From the NCBI RefSeq assembly GCF_050947875.1, contig NC_134573.1, positions 70,160,315 through 70,224,314 on the forward strand: DNA of 64,000 nucleotides. Direction: 5' to 3'. Positions 1-10,664 of the stretch are shown in pieces (position 1 is the first letter of the stretch; each line of letters opens with the position of its first letter). The position numbers and the translations under genes are program-made. Source of the DNA: Dermacentor variabilis (Eukaryota; Arthropoda; Arachnida; Ixodida; Ixodidae). The notes under the pieces are model-generated. The model was not told where the DNA came from and did no database searches. It saw nothing but the letters and a program-made list of their open reading frames with translations.

Positions 1-1078
1 TCACATCATTTGAAGTTGCTTTTGACTTTCCTCGACCTTTTCACTTGACATTTTACTAGGGCTAATAGCTTACTGCATCATTGTTGGCGCGGACATGCAC
101 GTCTTTTAATCCATAATATCGATTTATTTCTGGAAATCCTGGTTGTAGGAGGACACGCGCATTGGAAGCCCCACTAGCGGTGCCATCTTCATCCGTATTT
201 TCTCACTTCAACATTGTTTTAAATTTCCAGTGTAAACACGATGTATATACACAAGATATCTAAATATACACACAGGACCAAGTTTATTGTATTTTTGAAA
301 GAGATGGAGGTAGCCAATTAAATAGTATTTCTAAAGGTACGGATAGCGTGTGTCTATGGAATGAATATTTTGTTCTATGTTCATCACGTTACGAATTTCT
401 TTGCGTACTTTTTTGGCCATGAAAAAAAACCAATATACCTCAGTGACCTCTTCGGCATAGTTCTTTATCAATGGCGTGTGCAATGCACGTGATTGTTGCG
501 TGTCTCAGTATTGCCTCCCTTTCGAGTAAGCAATGTTGACGACTCTTGAAAAATAAACATTTCTAATAATTACAAAGTTTATTAGGGATGCAAACATCCT
601 CACTTGCATGCAAACGTCATAAATATATACAAGGTGTCCTCTCATGCACCAAGATTTTAAAAAAGAGCAAAGCGCTACTCGAATAAAACTTTGTGCATAT
701 TGTTTACAGTACAGTGGAGAAACTGGTAGTAATTTTTTCGTCACCAATATTTAGTTAGGTAATTGTAATTAATTACCTAACTCGAGATGTACTACCCTAA
801 TTATCAAAGTGTTAGTGAGGCATATGAAGGCACAGCCAAGGAACATCTAACTGCCGTATTTTCAATGAAGTGCTAATTGCGTACTATTCTTTCACGATTG
901 ATAATTAAACCCTGCGAAATACGCAGAATAACATATCACTGCGCTTTCACCCAAATCATAAAGCAGCGCCCTCTGAGTGAGTCAGCACGAAATAAAAAAA
1001 TAATAGCAAAAAACATCGCGATCGAGCTAGTGCCTTATCTGCCGCGCCCCTGCCGAAGTAACACGTAGCGTTTGGTGT
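1..1078 (+). repeat. Arm A of ~1.08-kb inverted repeat
   Basis: This stretch is the reverse complement of 8701-9776, with only scattered single-base differences seen by eye. The inner boundary is sharp at the block reading cgtttggtgtta near 1070. The outer boundary coincides with the window start, so the arm may continue outside. It is AT-rich, contains an imperfect hairpin at 757-782 (ttaggtaatt / aattacctaa), and has no convincing coding. A short frame at 877-1068 recurs in arm B only because the DNA is repeated. The family is unknown; the diverged copy at 7020-7345 argues for a dispersed repeat. Confidence 0.85.
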
Positions 1079-1129
1079 TACCTGCCTGCCTTCTTCTGCG
1101 TTTGGTGTAATGCTGCCTTCTCTAAAAGC

Positions 1130-1990
1130 ACGATGGGCCAGAGCCAGAACACAGTCCCGGAAACAAAACGAGCAGCGACAAGGTGAGCTGGGCCAGTGTG
1201 GTTGCTTCCCCTCCCCTCACGTTGTCTAATCAGAAACTTAGGGCTTAGAACGAAAGGCTCAAGCTAGAGATACAACAACTTAGAGAGAGGACGGCAGCGG
1301 ATGATCCAGGAAACTCTAGAGCACTTCAGGTACCCTCAGTGCAGGCGATGGAGGAGGACAGCCCTCCCCCGCTGCCATCAGATAGTGCAACTAAGTCACC
1401 CGCTCGTATGTTAGAATTCGGCCGAGGAGCGTCGCGTGGCAGCGTAGCGTTGGCGGCTGCACCCTGGACAGAGGAGTGTACGACACACGCAGATTTGGAC
1501 GCAATTACAAAGAAATTCATTGCATGGCTGGAAAGCATGGAAAAGCGCATGCGGGAGGAAATCGAGAAAATGGAATGTCGCATGCTATCAAGCCTACAGG
1601 CCAGCGTAGAAAGAATTGAAGACACGCTAAGCAAAAAAAAAATTGAGCAGAACTTACAAGCAATGACAGAGCAGACAATTCATAAGATGTTAGAGCCGCA
1701 TCTCTCAAAACTACATGCCTACGAGATTAGGATTGACCGTAAGTTACAAGAATTCGCTGAATGCTTGCGCACTAAGACACCCAGATTGACAGGAAAAATG
1801 GGCACCAGGCAGAATGCGTGTGATGATGCGCTTGACCTGAGTAAAGAACAAGGACTGACCTCTTCCAGTTTGAAATAAGACTCGTCAAACTAAGTTAACA
1901 ATATTACAATGGAACTGCAGGAGTTATAAACGTAATCGGCAATCTCTGCAAGAGTATGTGGGCTGTCAGATTAGAGGCCGGATGTAATCG
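1130..1990 (+). pseudogene. LINE ORF1 remnant plus start of the ORF2 endonuclease
   Basis: The open frame 1339-1878 (179 codons) is rich in E/K/R, with a predicted coiled coil around LESMEKRMREEIEKMECRM. The same frame continues upstream through a heptad-like segment (ERLKLEIQQLRERT) but meets an in-frame TAG near 1246, so the original start is lost. About 20 bases past the stop, a new frame reads ILQWNCRSYKRNR. This resembles the first strand of the AP endonuclease of I/R1/Jockey-type LINE ORF2. ORF2 stops after some 30 codons where the gypsy fragment begins. The coiled-coil ORF1 followed by an endonuclease start is what identifies a LINE; the clade is inferred. Confidence 0.6.
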
Positions 1991-2011
1991 CGTTAATGTG
2001 GCAGTTAGACT

Positions 2012-2048
2012 CAGTTAAACTGTTCGTGAACAGTTAAACTGTTCGTGA
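2012..2048. repeat. 19-bp tandem duplication containing a hairpin
   Basis: The unit cagttaaactgttcgtga occurs twice with a 19-bp period. It includes a perfect 8-bp inverted repeat with a 2-nt loop (aactgttc-gt-gaacagtt, 2018-2035). It lies exactly between the LINE endonuclease remnant and the gypsy integrase remnant, so it marks an insertion or recombination junction. Confidence 0.75.
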
Positions 2049-2772
2049 TGGGGTTCTTTACAAAAAGAACTATTCTGCTACAGGCGCACGATATCTTCTG
2101 GTCCTCCCGGAGAGTCTCCGTGTCTCCGTCTTGCGCGCTATGCATGGCGATCCAACATCTGGTCATTCGGGTTCTGCGCGAACTCTCCACCGCCTTCAAG
2201 AAAGGTTCTACTGACCGCCCAGTATGTGTCCAGCTGCAGCGAGTGTCAACGTCACAGGAGCCGGACGAGTGCTCCTCCTGGTCGACTGCATCCAGTTTCA
2301 CCCCCAGCACTCCCTTTGAGCAAGTTGTCATCGACCTTCTCGATCCTTTCCGCGGTCATCTGATGGGAATCGCTGGATTGTCGTGTGTGCCGATCACTTC
2401 GCACTCTATATACAGTGAGACGGCTGCAATACCATCGGCTACTGCAACCGAAGTGTGTATTTTTCTGCTGCGTTTTGTCATTCACCAACATGGACCTCCC
2501 AGAGTCATCATCAGCGCTCATGGTTGGAAGTTCACTGCACACTTGGTCGAAGAGATGCTTCGTCTATGGGCTTCAATTTTTCGACATTCCACCCCGTATA
2601 ACCCACGAACAAATGGTCTTACGGAACGCACGAACGGAACTCATACTAACATGCTGTCCATGTACGTCGCGTCAGATCATAAGAACTGGGACAGTGGGCT
2701 ACCTTTCATTACGTACGAACTTAACACCTCACAGCACAAAATTACGGGCTACCGTCCCTCCTTTCTTATTTA
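2041..2772 (+). pseudogene. Ty3/gypsy integrase, central part (decayed, split by LINE)
   Basis: The frame reads as the integrase core of a Ty3/gypsy pol. Recognisable segments are STPFEQVVIDLLDPF around the first catalytic Asp, a GPPRVIISAHGWKF segment, and HSTPYNPRTNGLTERTN around the catalytic Glu. The second catalytic Asp is lost: the family norm is S/T-D-R/Q-G and here it is S-A-H-G. The N-terminal HHCC region is scrambled. The frame ends at GYRPSFLI and resumes after the LINE at 4453 with RPPRYTLDTILPF, the expected continuation. It is a dead copy that stayed open in frame by chance. Confidence 0.8.
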
Positions 2773-4410
2773 AGCTTTTTTATTTAAGCAGCGGGAGGAC
2801 AAGTGATACCGGAGGTCGAGAAGATTAGAGTGCTCGGGCTGCTCATCCAGCGAAATCGAGTCAACGGTGAAACGGTCAACAAGCTCGCGGGCAAAGCGGC
2901 CGCGGCAATGAGACTCATCAAGAGGGTGTCCAACAGAAGAGCGGGGATGAAGGAGGAGAGCCTGACTAGGCTCGTTCAATCCTTCGCGGTTAGCCACATA
3001 ACGTACGTGGCCGCCTTCCACAACTGGAGGCCGAGCGAACGTAACAAGATAGACGCCACCATACGCAAGGCGTATAAGGCGGCACTCGGCCTCCTCGGAA
3101 GCACGAGCACCGAAAAATTCATGGCGCTGGGAGTCCACAACACGCTGGATGAAATAGCCGAAGCACAGAGAACGGCGCAACTCGAGCGTCTCTCTGAAAC
3201 AAGAACCGGAAGAAAGATACTGCGGGACCTTGGCCTCGAGCCGAGGGAAGGCGAGCAGCAGAAAGACGTGCTTATACCGGATAGCATCAACAGAAAGCTC
3301 AGGGTCTGCCCGATCCCGAGGAACGTGAACCCCGAGCACAACAAGGAGCGGAGGTTGGCGAGGGCCAGGGCTCTTGTGGACCTCCACGCCAGAGAAGAAG
3401 GCGCCATCTACGTGGACGCGGCGGAGTATCGAGGGAGCAGCGACGCATACGCGGTGGTGGCTGTCGGGGCATCGACGGGTGCAACGAAGACCGCGGCGAG
3501 CGTCCGGACTCGAGAGGCACACCGGGCGGAGGAGGTGGCCATCGCCTTGGCCGTCTCCGACCCCGGATGCACTACAGTGTTGTGTGACTCTAGAACGGCA
3601 GTGAAGAACTACGCCAAGGGTAGGGTATGTAGTGAGGCTGCGCGCATACTGCGCAAGGCCGAAGACATCGGACGCAAAAGCGCTGTGGTGATCAAGTGGT
3701 TTCCGGCCCACATGGGCAGTGACGTGTCGGAACGCGGGAACGTGAACCACAACGAGACGGCCAACTCGGCCGCGCGAGGACTAACCAACCGCGCGGCTGC
3801 AAGCACGGCCGACTCGGAGTGTTGGTCACGGTGCAGTGCCAAGGACAAGATGACCACCTTCAACGAAATAGTGAAGTGGTACAGACTTAACAGACAGACT
3901 ATGCCGCCACCTCACCCGGGGCTTACCCGGGAGGAGGCAGTGTTATACAGGCAATTACAGACGGGGTCCCTGCTCACCCCGGTGCTAGCTAAGCACGTGT
4001 GTCCGAGCGTGTACGCGAGTAACGTGTGTAGACTGTGCGCTAAGGAGAGAGCCACCGCGGCTCACATCCTTTGGGACTGTAGTAGAAATCCACGAGAAGC
4101 CAGTGAGAAGACGACGATCCCGCCGCGGCTAGAGGCTGCAACGAGGACCTATGACCAAGATACACAACTAAAGGCCGTCCAGCAGGTCTCGGCAGCTCTA
4201 GAGAGGCAGCGACCTCGCGAAACCGAGGAGAAGGGGGGAGCACCCCTAGGAAGGGGATGGCGGCCCTCTCGGATCCGCGGAAGTAGCGAGGAACCAAGAC
4301 CTCGAGGAGCACAATGCACGAGACTGACGTAGTGGCCGCGTCGCGGTAAAAGCTTGTCCTCCCTGAGTGGAGGGAGCCTAACCGACTCTGCAGGCATATT
4401 TACTAAAGTT

Positions 4411-4452
<42 letters not shown>
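2773..4452 (+). mobile_element. 5'-truncated I-like LINE inserted in gypsy integrase
   Basis: The insertion interrupts the gypsy integrase between GYRPSFLI (ends 2772) and RPPRYTLD (from 4453). It starts downstream of the RT catalytic motif (5' truncation, typical of target-primed integration), carries a long coding frame (2803-4332), and ends in taaagttgtt followed by a (TC)n tract at 4412-4452. Such a simple-repeat tail is usual for I/R1-type elements. No convincing target duplication was found; tatttaag is repeated at the 5' junction itself. Confidence 0.8.
2803..4332 (+). pseudogene. LINE ORF2 C-terminal half: RT thumb, RNase H, CCHC finger
   Basis: The 509-codon frame begins after the RT core (EVEKIRVLGLLIQ) and runs through the thumb region (ESLTRLVQSFAVSHITYVA) typical of I/R1-clade LINEs. 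An RNase H domain occupies about residues 195-330: IYVDAAEY (first Asp), AEEVAIALA (Glu), VLCDSRTA (Asp) and a last block NHNETANSAARGL, where Asn stands for the usual Asp. A CCHC finger CRLCAKERATAAHILWDC lies near residue 410. There are no internal stops, so the insertion is fairly recent, but RT and endonuclease are missing, so it cannot act alone. Several opposite-strand frames here are shadows of it. Confidence 0.8.
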
Positions 4453-4455
<3 letters not shown>

Positions 4456-4847
4456 CGCCTCGTTATACACTAGACACTATCTTACCGTTTTCCAGCCACG
4501 ATAATCTTTATGTATCAGAGACAGTCGCTCTTGCTGAAGAAGCTCGACGACTTGCTTCTTTGCGCACTCTTGTTTCACAAGACCGCTGGAAGGCATGGTA
4601 CGACGGCTCATGCCGACACGTGAGATATTACGCTGGTGATTTAGTTTGGCTCTGGAAACCAACCAGAAAACGTGGAGTATATGAAAAACTGCTGGCCCAC
4701 TACGTTGGACCCTATGTTATTACTGATCGTATCAGCGAATTAACCTACCGCATAGCACGCCTCACGTCCAATTGCCGACGGTCAGCAAAGACTGAACTTT
4801 CGCATGTCGCCCGTTTAAAGCCCTTAACTTCTCGACAGCCTGTTTGA
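4453..4847 (+). pseudogene. Ty3/gypsy integrase C-terminal part (resumes after LINE)
   Basis: Reading on from RPPRYTLDTILPF the frame gives SQDRWKAWYD, then GDLVWLWKPTRKRGVYEKL and LAHYVGPYVITDRISELTY. This is the GPY/F-type module that ends many Ty3/gypsy integrases. It closes with LSHVARLKPL and a stop at 4846-4848. Together with 2041-2772 it makes one integrase cut by the LINE. A purine-rich tract (ggccaggaggga, ~4869) and the block tgtgacactc follow, possibly a polypurine tract and LTR start. Confidence 0.8.
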
Positions 4848-4997
4848 CTTTCTTGGTTGGCTTTGTCGGCCAGGAGGGAAATGTGACACTCTTACGTGCG
4901 TAGTGGGCTTACCCCTCAACAAACAATATGGGGGCATTGAAGTGAGGTGAATGAATAAGACGAAGATCGTCCAGAAACGACCAAGAAGACATCCCCA

Positions 4998-5248
4998 ATG
5001 GCAGTCGCAGCGGCCCCAATAATTCTTCAGCAGCCCAGAGAACCACCGACATTTCGCGGTTCCACATTTGAGGACCCGGAAACCTGGCTGGAAACGTATG
5101 AGAGGGTGGCTACGTTTAACAGCTGGGAAAGCGACGACAAGCTGCGACATGTCTATTTTGCATTGGAGGACGCCGCCAGGACGTGGTTCGAGAACCGAGA
5201 AACCACCTTAACGACCTGGGACCTGTTTCGAAGTGCCTTCCTGCAGAC
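4998..5248 (+). pseudogene. Ty3/gypsy gag N-terminal fragment
   Basis: The frame reads PPTFRGSTFEDPETWLETYE, then KLRHVYFALEDAARTWFENR and TTWDLFRSAFLQT. This is the common arthropod gypsy gag pattern: a short linker, then helices with W-L-x-x-Y and A-x-x-W-F/Y. It breaks off at a (TA)n tract (5249-5268). It lies only ~150 bp after a gypsy pol end, so it is either the next copy of a tandem element sharing one short LTR or an unrelated fragment. Confidence 0.7.
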
Positions 5249-5334
5249 TATATATATATATATATATTCTTGCACGTGAAGAAACTGTGTGGTCGAAGAA
5301 TTGAGCGCTGAAGCGACGGTGTGATATGAGTATA

Positions 5335-6761
5335 CAGTAAACTCTCAGTTCTACGAACGTCGGTTTATCGAATATTTCAGAATAACGAACTTTTTAAAAA
5401 TCCCCGCTAGTTTTCTTATAGATTCTATGCAAAAATGTTTCACTTAAACGAATTCCGGAACAGTGAATATTGGCACGTGTACTTAACTTTATCGGGCGAC
5501 CACGTTTCGCCGCCTAACAAATGTTATCGCTCAGCGCAGGACGCGCCTGCTTGTAAAAGAAGTTTCTGGAATGTTATCGATGGTTCCGTCCACTGTCTTT
5601 CACCGCAACTTGTGTAATCTGGTTGGATCTATGCGCGACGCGAATAGTGTAGAACTTTGTGGAAGACACGCGGGTCCCAGCGGTTAATCTGGAACGTTCG
5701 ACGACTGCTGTATAAAAGCCGACGCGCTTGACCCGCTGATCACATTTTCGACGGTCGCCGACCGTGTTCGCCGCTATCCTTGTGCTATATGTGTAGCCTG
5801 CTTTGTGGGCACAGGTTCGCCCAATAAAAGTTAGTTTTGTCGTTCACAGTATTGCTACTGTGTTCTTCAACGTCACTACCACGTGACAATATTTCAGTTT
5901 AACGAACTCTCTCAGAGAACCAAGGCTTATTTTTACGACCAGTTCAACGAAGTTTTGCGCCCTGCACTGCAGGCGCAACCGATGCCCGCCCTCATCAAAC
6001 CGCCGCTGCAGCGGCAATGTAACGTCGCTGACGCTACAGCGACCCTGGGGCAAAGCGGCGGTGCGGAAAACGAACGGGAACGAGGCATGGCCTCCGAGAT
6101 CGCCAGCACAAAACGAGCAAGCATGTAATCTCGCAGGCCATGAACAAAGTAACATCGCTGGTGCTTACAACGCCGCAAGAGCAAAGCGGTGATCTGTCTC
6201 ACCCCAAACCACGTGGTGTGTTTTTTTTTTCCGACCGGCTAGTCGTGACCTGTGCTGGACCTGGGCTGGACAGACGGATCTGGAGATTGTTTCCAGTGTT
6301 CGTCCTGAAGAAGAGTGCGACGAAGAAGAGGCAACTGCCTAGCCAGTTTCAAGCCCTATAACTCCAGCTGAGGCTGTAGGGTACAATGGAAAGTTGAGAG
6401 ACTTGGTGTCTCAACAGCAAGCTGTGCCAGAAGAAGTGTACAAAAAACATTGACTCTTTGGACAGTTTCGTTACTTCCTGTGCTTTAAAAGTGGAAGTGC
6501 AGAAGAACATTACAGATATTTTTTTCTAAGTGAGAAAGGCAGCATTATAACTGTTATGAACCTTGTACTTGTTGATATGTACAAATTCGATTTCACGTAT
6601 TTCTAACACTATGGATGCCTTGTCTTTTGCTCCATGAATTGCACTTCAAACTTTTGGCTCCGTATGCCATGTCTTATGCTGGTCTAGTGAATATTCAGTT
6701 TTTTCAGTTAAGTGAACAATTCCTTCGGTCCCTTGAAGTTCACTCAAGTGAGAGTTCACTG
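5335..6761 (+). mobile_element. Tigger/pogo-like DNA transposon remnant
   Basis: The ends form short terminal inverted repeats: CAGTAAACTCTC at 5335 and the complement of CAGTGAACTCTC ending at 6761. Both are flanked by TA, the target duplication of the Tc1/mariner/pogo superfamily. Near the right end a broken frame reads FVTSCALKVEVQKNITDIFF then stop (~6460-6530). This resembles the short C-terminal tail of Tigger-type transposases (x-I-T-D/I-F-F). The remainder is too decayed to code, and a 367-bp solo LTR sits inside at 5522-5888. Confidence 0.65.
5522..5888 (+). mobile_element. Solo LTR nested in the Tigger-like element
   Basis: The block begins TGTTATCGCTC and ends CACGTGACA (TG...CA). 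It contains a TATA box (tataaaag, 5711-5718) and an AATAAA signal (about 5822) in the order U3-R-U5. It interrupts non-coding Tigger sequence. No coding sequence or second LTR adjoins it, so it is interpreted as a solo LTR left by LTR-LTR recombination. Flanking 5-mers do not match clearly, so a target duplication was not demonstrated. Confidence 0.6.
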
Positions 6762-7019
6762 TATACAAGAACTCACAGAAGGAGACAGTTCAATTATACG
6801 GCCCGAGTCCTCTCGGTAGTGTGATATTCCTTCCTGTAGTTGTCATATACTTGGCTATCATTACGACTACTTCGCCTTTGCGGCGGAAATCCAGCGTCTT
6901 TCTCTCACTCTCTTTGTTTTCTGTGTGTCTGACTTTTACGCGGCTGCGCATGACTGCTGTTGATTCTGATTTCGAGTGAATCCGGCTTGGCCTCATCTCG
7001 ATTATTGAGTGAAATATAG
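6762..7019. other. Unassigned spacer
   Basis: This short stretch lies between the Tigger right end and the third copy of the arm repeat. No gene, terminal repeat or simple repeat was recognised. Confidence 0.4.
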
Positions 7020-7345
7020 TGCTCCACACAGAGCAGTTGTGTTACTCGAAGGAAACCTAGTGCATATTGTTTCCAGTACAGTGCAGTAGCCACCAGTAAT
7101 TATTTGGTTACTGAGATTTAACTCGTTAAATGTAAGTAATTACCTAACTCGAGAAATACTGTCCTAATTTTCAAAGTGTCAGTGAGGCATTTGTAGGCAC
7201 CCAAAATGACATCTAACTGCGGTAGTTTCAGCGACGTACTAATTGCGTACAAGTTTTTCCGAGTGGCAAAGGAACCTCAGGAAACATGAAAAATACCACG
7301 TGACTGCGCTCCCACCTGCATCGTAAAGCAGTGCCCTCAAATTAG
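7020..7345 (+). repeat. Diverged third copy of the arm repeat
   Basis: The series gtgcatattgtttccagtac, aattacctaactcgag, gacatctaactgcggta, gcgtac and aaagcagtgccctc matches, in order, the blocks at 690-980 of arm A with many substitutions. It is in the same orientation as arm A. It shows that the arm sequence belongs to an older dispersed family. Confidence 0.7.
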
Positions 7346-8430
7346 CTGATTGAAAGCAACTACATTGCCTGTCGCAAACCCGAAGTGACAGCGCATCACC
7401 TTTATAATGGCAAGGAAGGAGTACCCCCAGCCGGTTTCGCGGCTTCACAGCTATTCCTTCCTATCATTTATACGTCACACTTATTATCTGCCTCTCAAGG
7501 CCAAGTGATCACGTTGGTAACAAAAGCCCCTTGCTAACGCGGCCGAAGCGCCGCTCTGACCACGCGAGAAATGCGAGAAGCAATGAAATAGGGATAGAAT
7601 ATTTCAAAATCCCGGCTTTTCTCGCACCGCATCGAAAGAGTGCGCGCGAAGCTATATCTGGCGCCAGAAAGTTGATTTGGACCAAAGCCAAATTAAAGTG
7701 ACTGCTTTGTATAGTGTATAGGTGCTGCTAAAACAGTTTGGTTGCTAAAAATAGAAGCAAAATAAACAGAACGAGAAGCGACCAACGTGAAGAGGAAAGG
7801 CAAAACCGATGCGTTCAAGAAAGTAAATATACCACTTCCAAACGAGCCGAATTCGCAATGAGGATGTCTGCACAAAACAATAAACCCGTCAGATTTCAGT
7901 GCGCCCTTACTACCTACGAATTCGCAAGCTCCGTTGAACACCAGCCTTGAGAACGTGTTCGAATAGGTCTCCTTTTGCAGCGACGCAGCACTGTGTCCGT
8001 TTTATCACATATGCAGTGGCTTTCTTGGTGGCCGAAGCGGAAATTCTACGGCAGGCGTCCGTTATCCTTGCCTTCAACTAATCTGACATCCGTCTCGATC
8101 ATGGAAGCGCGATCTTTCACATCTAGACAATTCTACTTACGATTCTACAGGTCGCTATCTTCCAAGCACTTATAGTGGTTAAGGTGGTACGGCTGAAATG
8201 CCGTGATTTATAATCCTGCTAACTGATGACTTCGAAAATCGTACCTGGGTGGCCACATCACGCTCGCTAGAATGAGGGTTTCAGGTTATAAATCTTAGAA
8301 CATCAGCGCGTAGGCAAGGAGTCAAAGATCGAGTCCTCCGCCGCTGTTTCTTGAAGCTGCCGGTTTATGTCAGGCCTTCATATTTTCTGATGATAGTCGA
8401 TGCGTTTGGTCTACTGCCCGACTTCTGTGA

Positions 8431-8433
<3 letters not shown>
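7346..8433. other. Unassigned interval
   Basis: No frame longer than ~80 codons carries a recognisable motif on either strand. The stretch holds mixed AT-rich and moderately GC-rich sequence; nothing else seen. Confidence 0.4.

Positions 8434-8503
<70 letters not shown>
8434..8503. repeat. (TA)35 microsatellite
   Basis: Seventy bases of alternating A and T. It is self-complementary and produces a spurious Ile-Tyr-rich reading frame on the minus strand. Confidence 0.97.
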
Positions 8504-8507
<4 letters not shown>

Positions 8508-8700
8508 CCTTCCTCTTGTGGCCATGTGCAGCTCCCAAGGCAAAGATAATGTTTTACTTCTGCCCACTAGAGAAAGACATGGCGACTTGGAAGACACAAA
8601 AGGCACATTTCGCTATTATGGTGATTTTTTTTGTGACATAAAAAAAACATCTGGGCATTTTATTTATGCTACAACAAGCTATCACTACTTGTTTCCGACT

Positions 8701-9776
8701 GACACCAAACGCTACGTGTTACTTCGGCAGGGGCGCGGCAGATAAGGCACGAGCTCGATCGCGATGTTTTTTGCTTTTATTTTTTTATTTCGTGCTGACT
8801 CACTCAGAGGGCGCTGCTTTATGATTTGGGTGAAAGCGCAGTGATATGGTATTCTGCGTATTTCGCAGGGTTTAATTATCGATCGTGAAAGAATAGTACG
8901 CAATTACTACTTCATTGAAAATACGGCAGTTAGATGTTCCTTGGCTGTGCCTTCATATGCCTCACTAACACTTTGATAATTAGGGTAGTAAGTCTCGAGT
9001 TAGATAATTAATTACAATTACCTAACTAAATATTGGTGACGAAAAAATAACTACCAGTTTCTCCACTGTACTGTAAACAATATGCACAAAGTTTTATTCG
9101 AGTAGCGCTTTGTTCTTTTTTAAAATCTTGGTGCATGAGAGGACACCTTGTATATATTTATGACGTTTGCATGCAAGTGAGGATGTTTGCATGCCTAATA
9201 AACTTTGTAATTATTAGAAATGTTTTTTTCAAGAGTCGTCAACATTGCTTACTCGTAAGGGAGGCAATACTGAGACACGCAACAATCACGTGCATTGCAC
9301 ACGCCATTGATAAAGAACTATGCCGAAGAGGTCACTGAGGTATATTGGTTTTTTTTCATGGCCAAAAAAGTACGCAAAGAAATTCGTAACGTGATGAACA
9401 TAGAACAAAATATTCATTCCATAGACACACGCTATCCGTACCTTTAGAAATACTATTTAATTGGCTACCTCCATCTCTTTCAAAAATACAATAAACTTTG
9501 TCCTGTGTGTATATTTAGATATCTTGTGTATATACATGGTGTTTACACTGGAAATTTAAAACAATGTTGATGTGAGAAAATACGGATGAAGATGGCACCG
9601 CTAGTGGGGCTTCCAATGCGCGTGTCCTCCTACAACCAGGATTTCCAGAAATAAATCGATAGTATGGATTAAAAGACGTGCACGTCCGCGCCAACAATGA
9701 TGCAGTAAGCTATAAGCCCTAGTAAAATGTCAAGTGAAAAGGTCGAGGAAAGTCAAAAGCAACTTCAAATGATGTG
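8701..9776 (-). repeat. Arm B of ~1.08-kb inverted repeat
   Basis: This is the reverse complement of 1-1078 with about the same length (1076 bp) and a low level of scattered differences, for example ggatgtttgcatgcctaa against the complement of ttagggatgcaaacatcc. It ends at gatgtgag near 9776, where similarity stops because arm A runs off the window. The two arms enclose ~7.6 kb and could pair as a foldback. Confidence 0.85.
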
Positions 9777-10157
9777 AGTGAGAAAGCTCTGGGAATGACA
9801 GTTTAGGCGTGTGCGTGAAGGGGGAGGAGGATTTGGAATCGCCCGGGGGGGGGAGGGGGCTCAGCCCACCCGTATAGCTCCGGAGGGCGCTCGGGCCCCG
9901 GAGCCCCCCTCCTCCCCACGTAGTCGTCATCTATGAGTCCGGTACATTTCAAGACCGCCAAACAAAGTTTTAATTTCGTCACAAAACGAAACTTTGGAAG
10001 GCGGTAAGTTATCAGCATAACTGTCGTTGCGCTTTCGCCTCCGGACCATGCTACCAGCTTCCTTCCCTCTGGAGAAGGGGACACAAGGCAATGATTCCAA
10101 GGAACTGGTCTCAGTAACAGCCAACATGCAACCGCGGTTTCCGCCGGGCAGGCATAT
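9777..10157. other. G-rich interval with gypsy-like background
   Basis: The stretch contains a C/G run (about 9840-9860) and GC-rich text. It precedes the integrase C-terminus fragment and may include more of the same decayed gypsy pol (KTKLWKAVSYQH-like text on the plus strand), but stops and frameshifts prevent assignment. Confidence 0.35.
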
Positions 10158-10361
10158 GTGGTGGCTCCAGCATCAGGGGGCCAGAGCCAGAGCTGGTTGC
10201 CGGCGACAGTAGTATTCACGACAGGAACACGCATCGTTCTACTGCAAACACCAGGGGGACCTCAGCGGCGCCACGTCGACAAACTCCGGTACTGCTCGAC
10301 ACAGAGTCACCACCTACCAAGCAAAGTCCGGACCAACGAAAAATCTCAGCTGAGCCCTTAG
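10158..10361 (+). pseudogene. Ty3/gypsy integrase C-terminal fragment
   Basis: The frame reads SWLPATVVFTTGTRIVLLQT and then RRHVDKLRYC. This matches the end of gypsy integrases of the type W-x-P-G/A-T-V ... R-R-H-V-D-Q-L-R. No catalytic region remains nearby. The text after the stop carries no clear LTR boundary. Confidence 0.6.
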
Positions 10362-10664
10362 CGGAAGGAGTTGCTCACGGTTCGGACACACGAAAAGGCA
10401 GCTCTCAAGTGGAAGACTTTGGCTACCACGACGTTTGAATCGCCAGCAGAAGACACCAGAACGTCTTACTTATTCTAACCTATGGTTAGGTGCTGCAGTG
10501 TTATCTAGCGATCTTACTGAAGTATAGCTGGAACGCTTCCACTTGCTGCATTTTCGCTTACCATGGCCGGTCATGTAACCGTTTCTGTTGACTTAACAGC
10601 CTGTTGCATCGAGTAATAAGCGGTCTTTGAGTCAGGTGTTACCTGCCGGCTAGGCGGCCTTGCT

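Noticed and set aside
2770..3750. 326-codon minus-strand frame
   Set aside because: Shadow opposite the LINE RNase H frame; no domain, and the plus strand explains the openness.
8370..8606. Ile-Tyr-rich minus-strand frame
   Set aside because: Translation of the (TA)n tract.
1..9776. One giant transposon with kilobase terminal inverted repeats
   Set aside because: No transposase between the arms, interior is a stack of unrelated remnants, and a diverged third copy exists inside. Kept only as a possibility to test.
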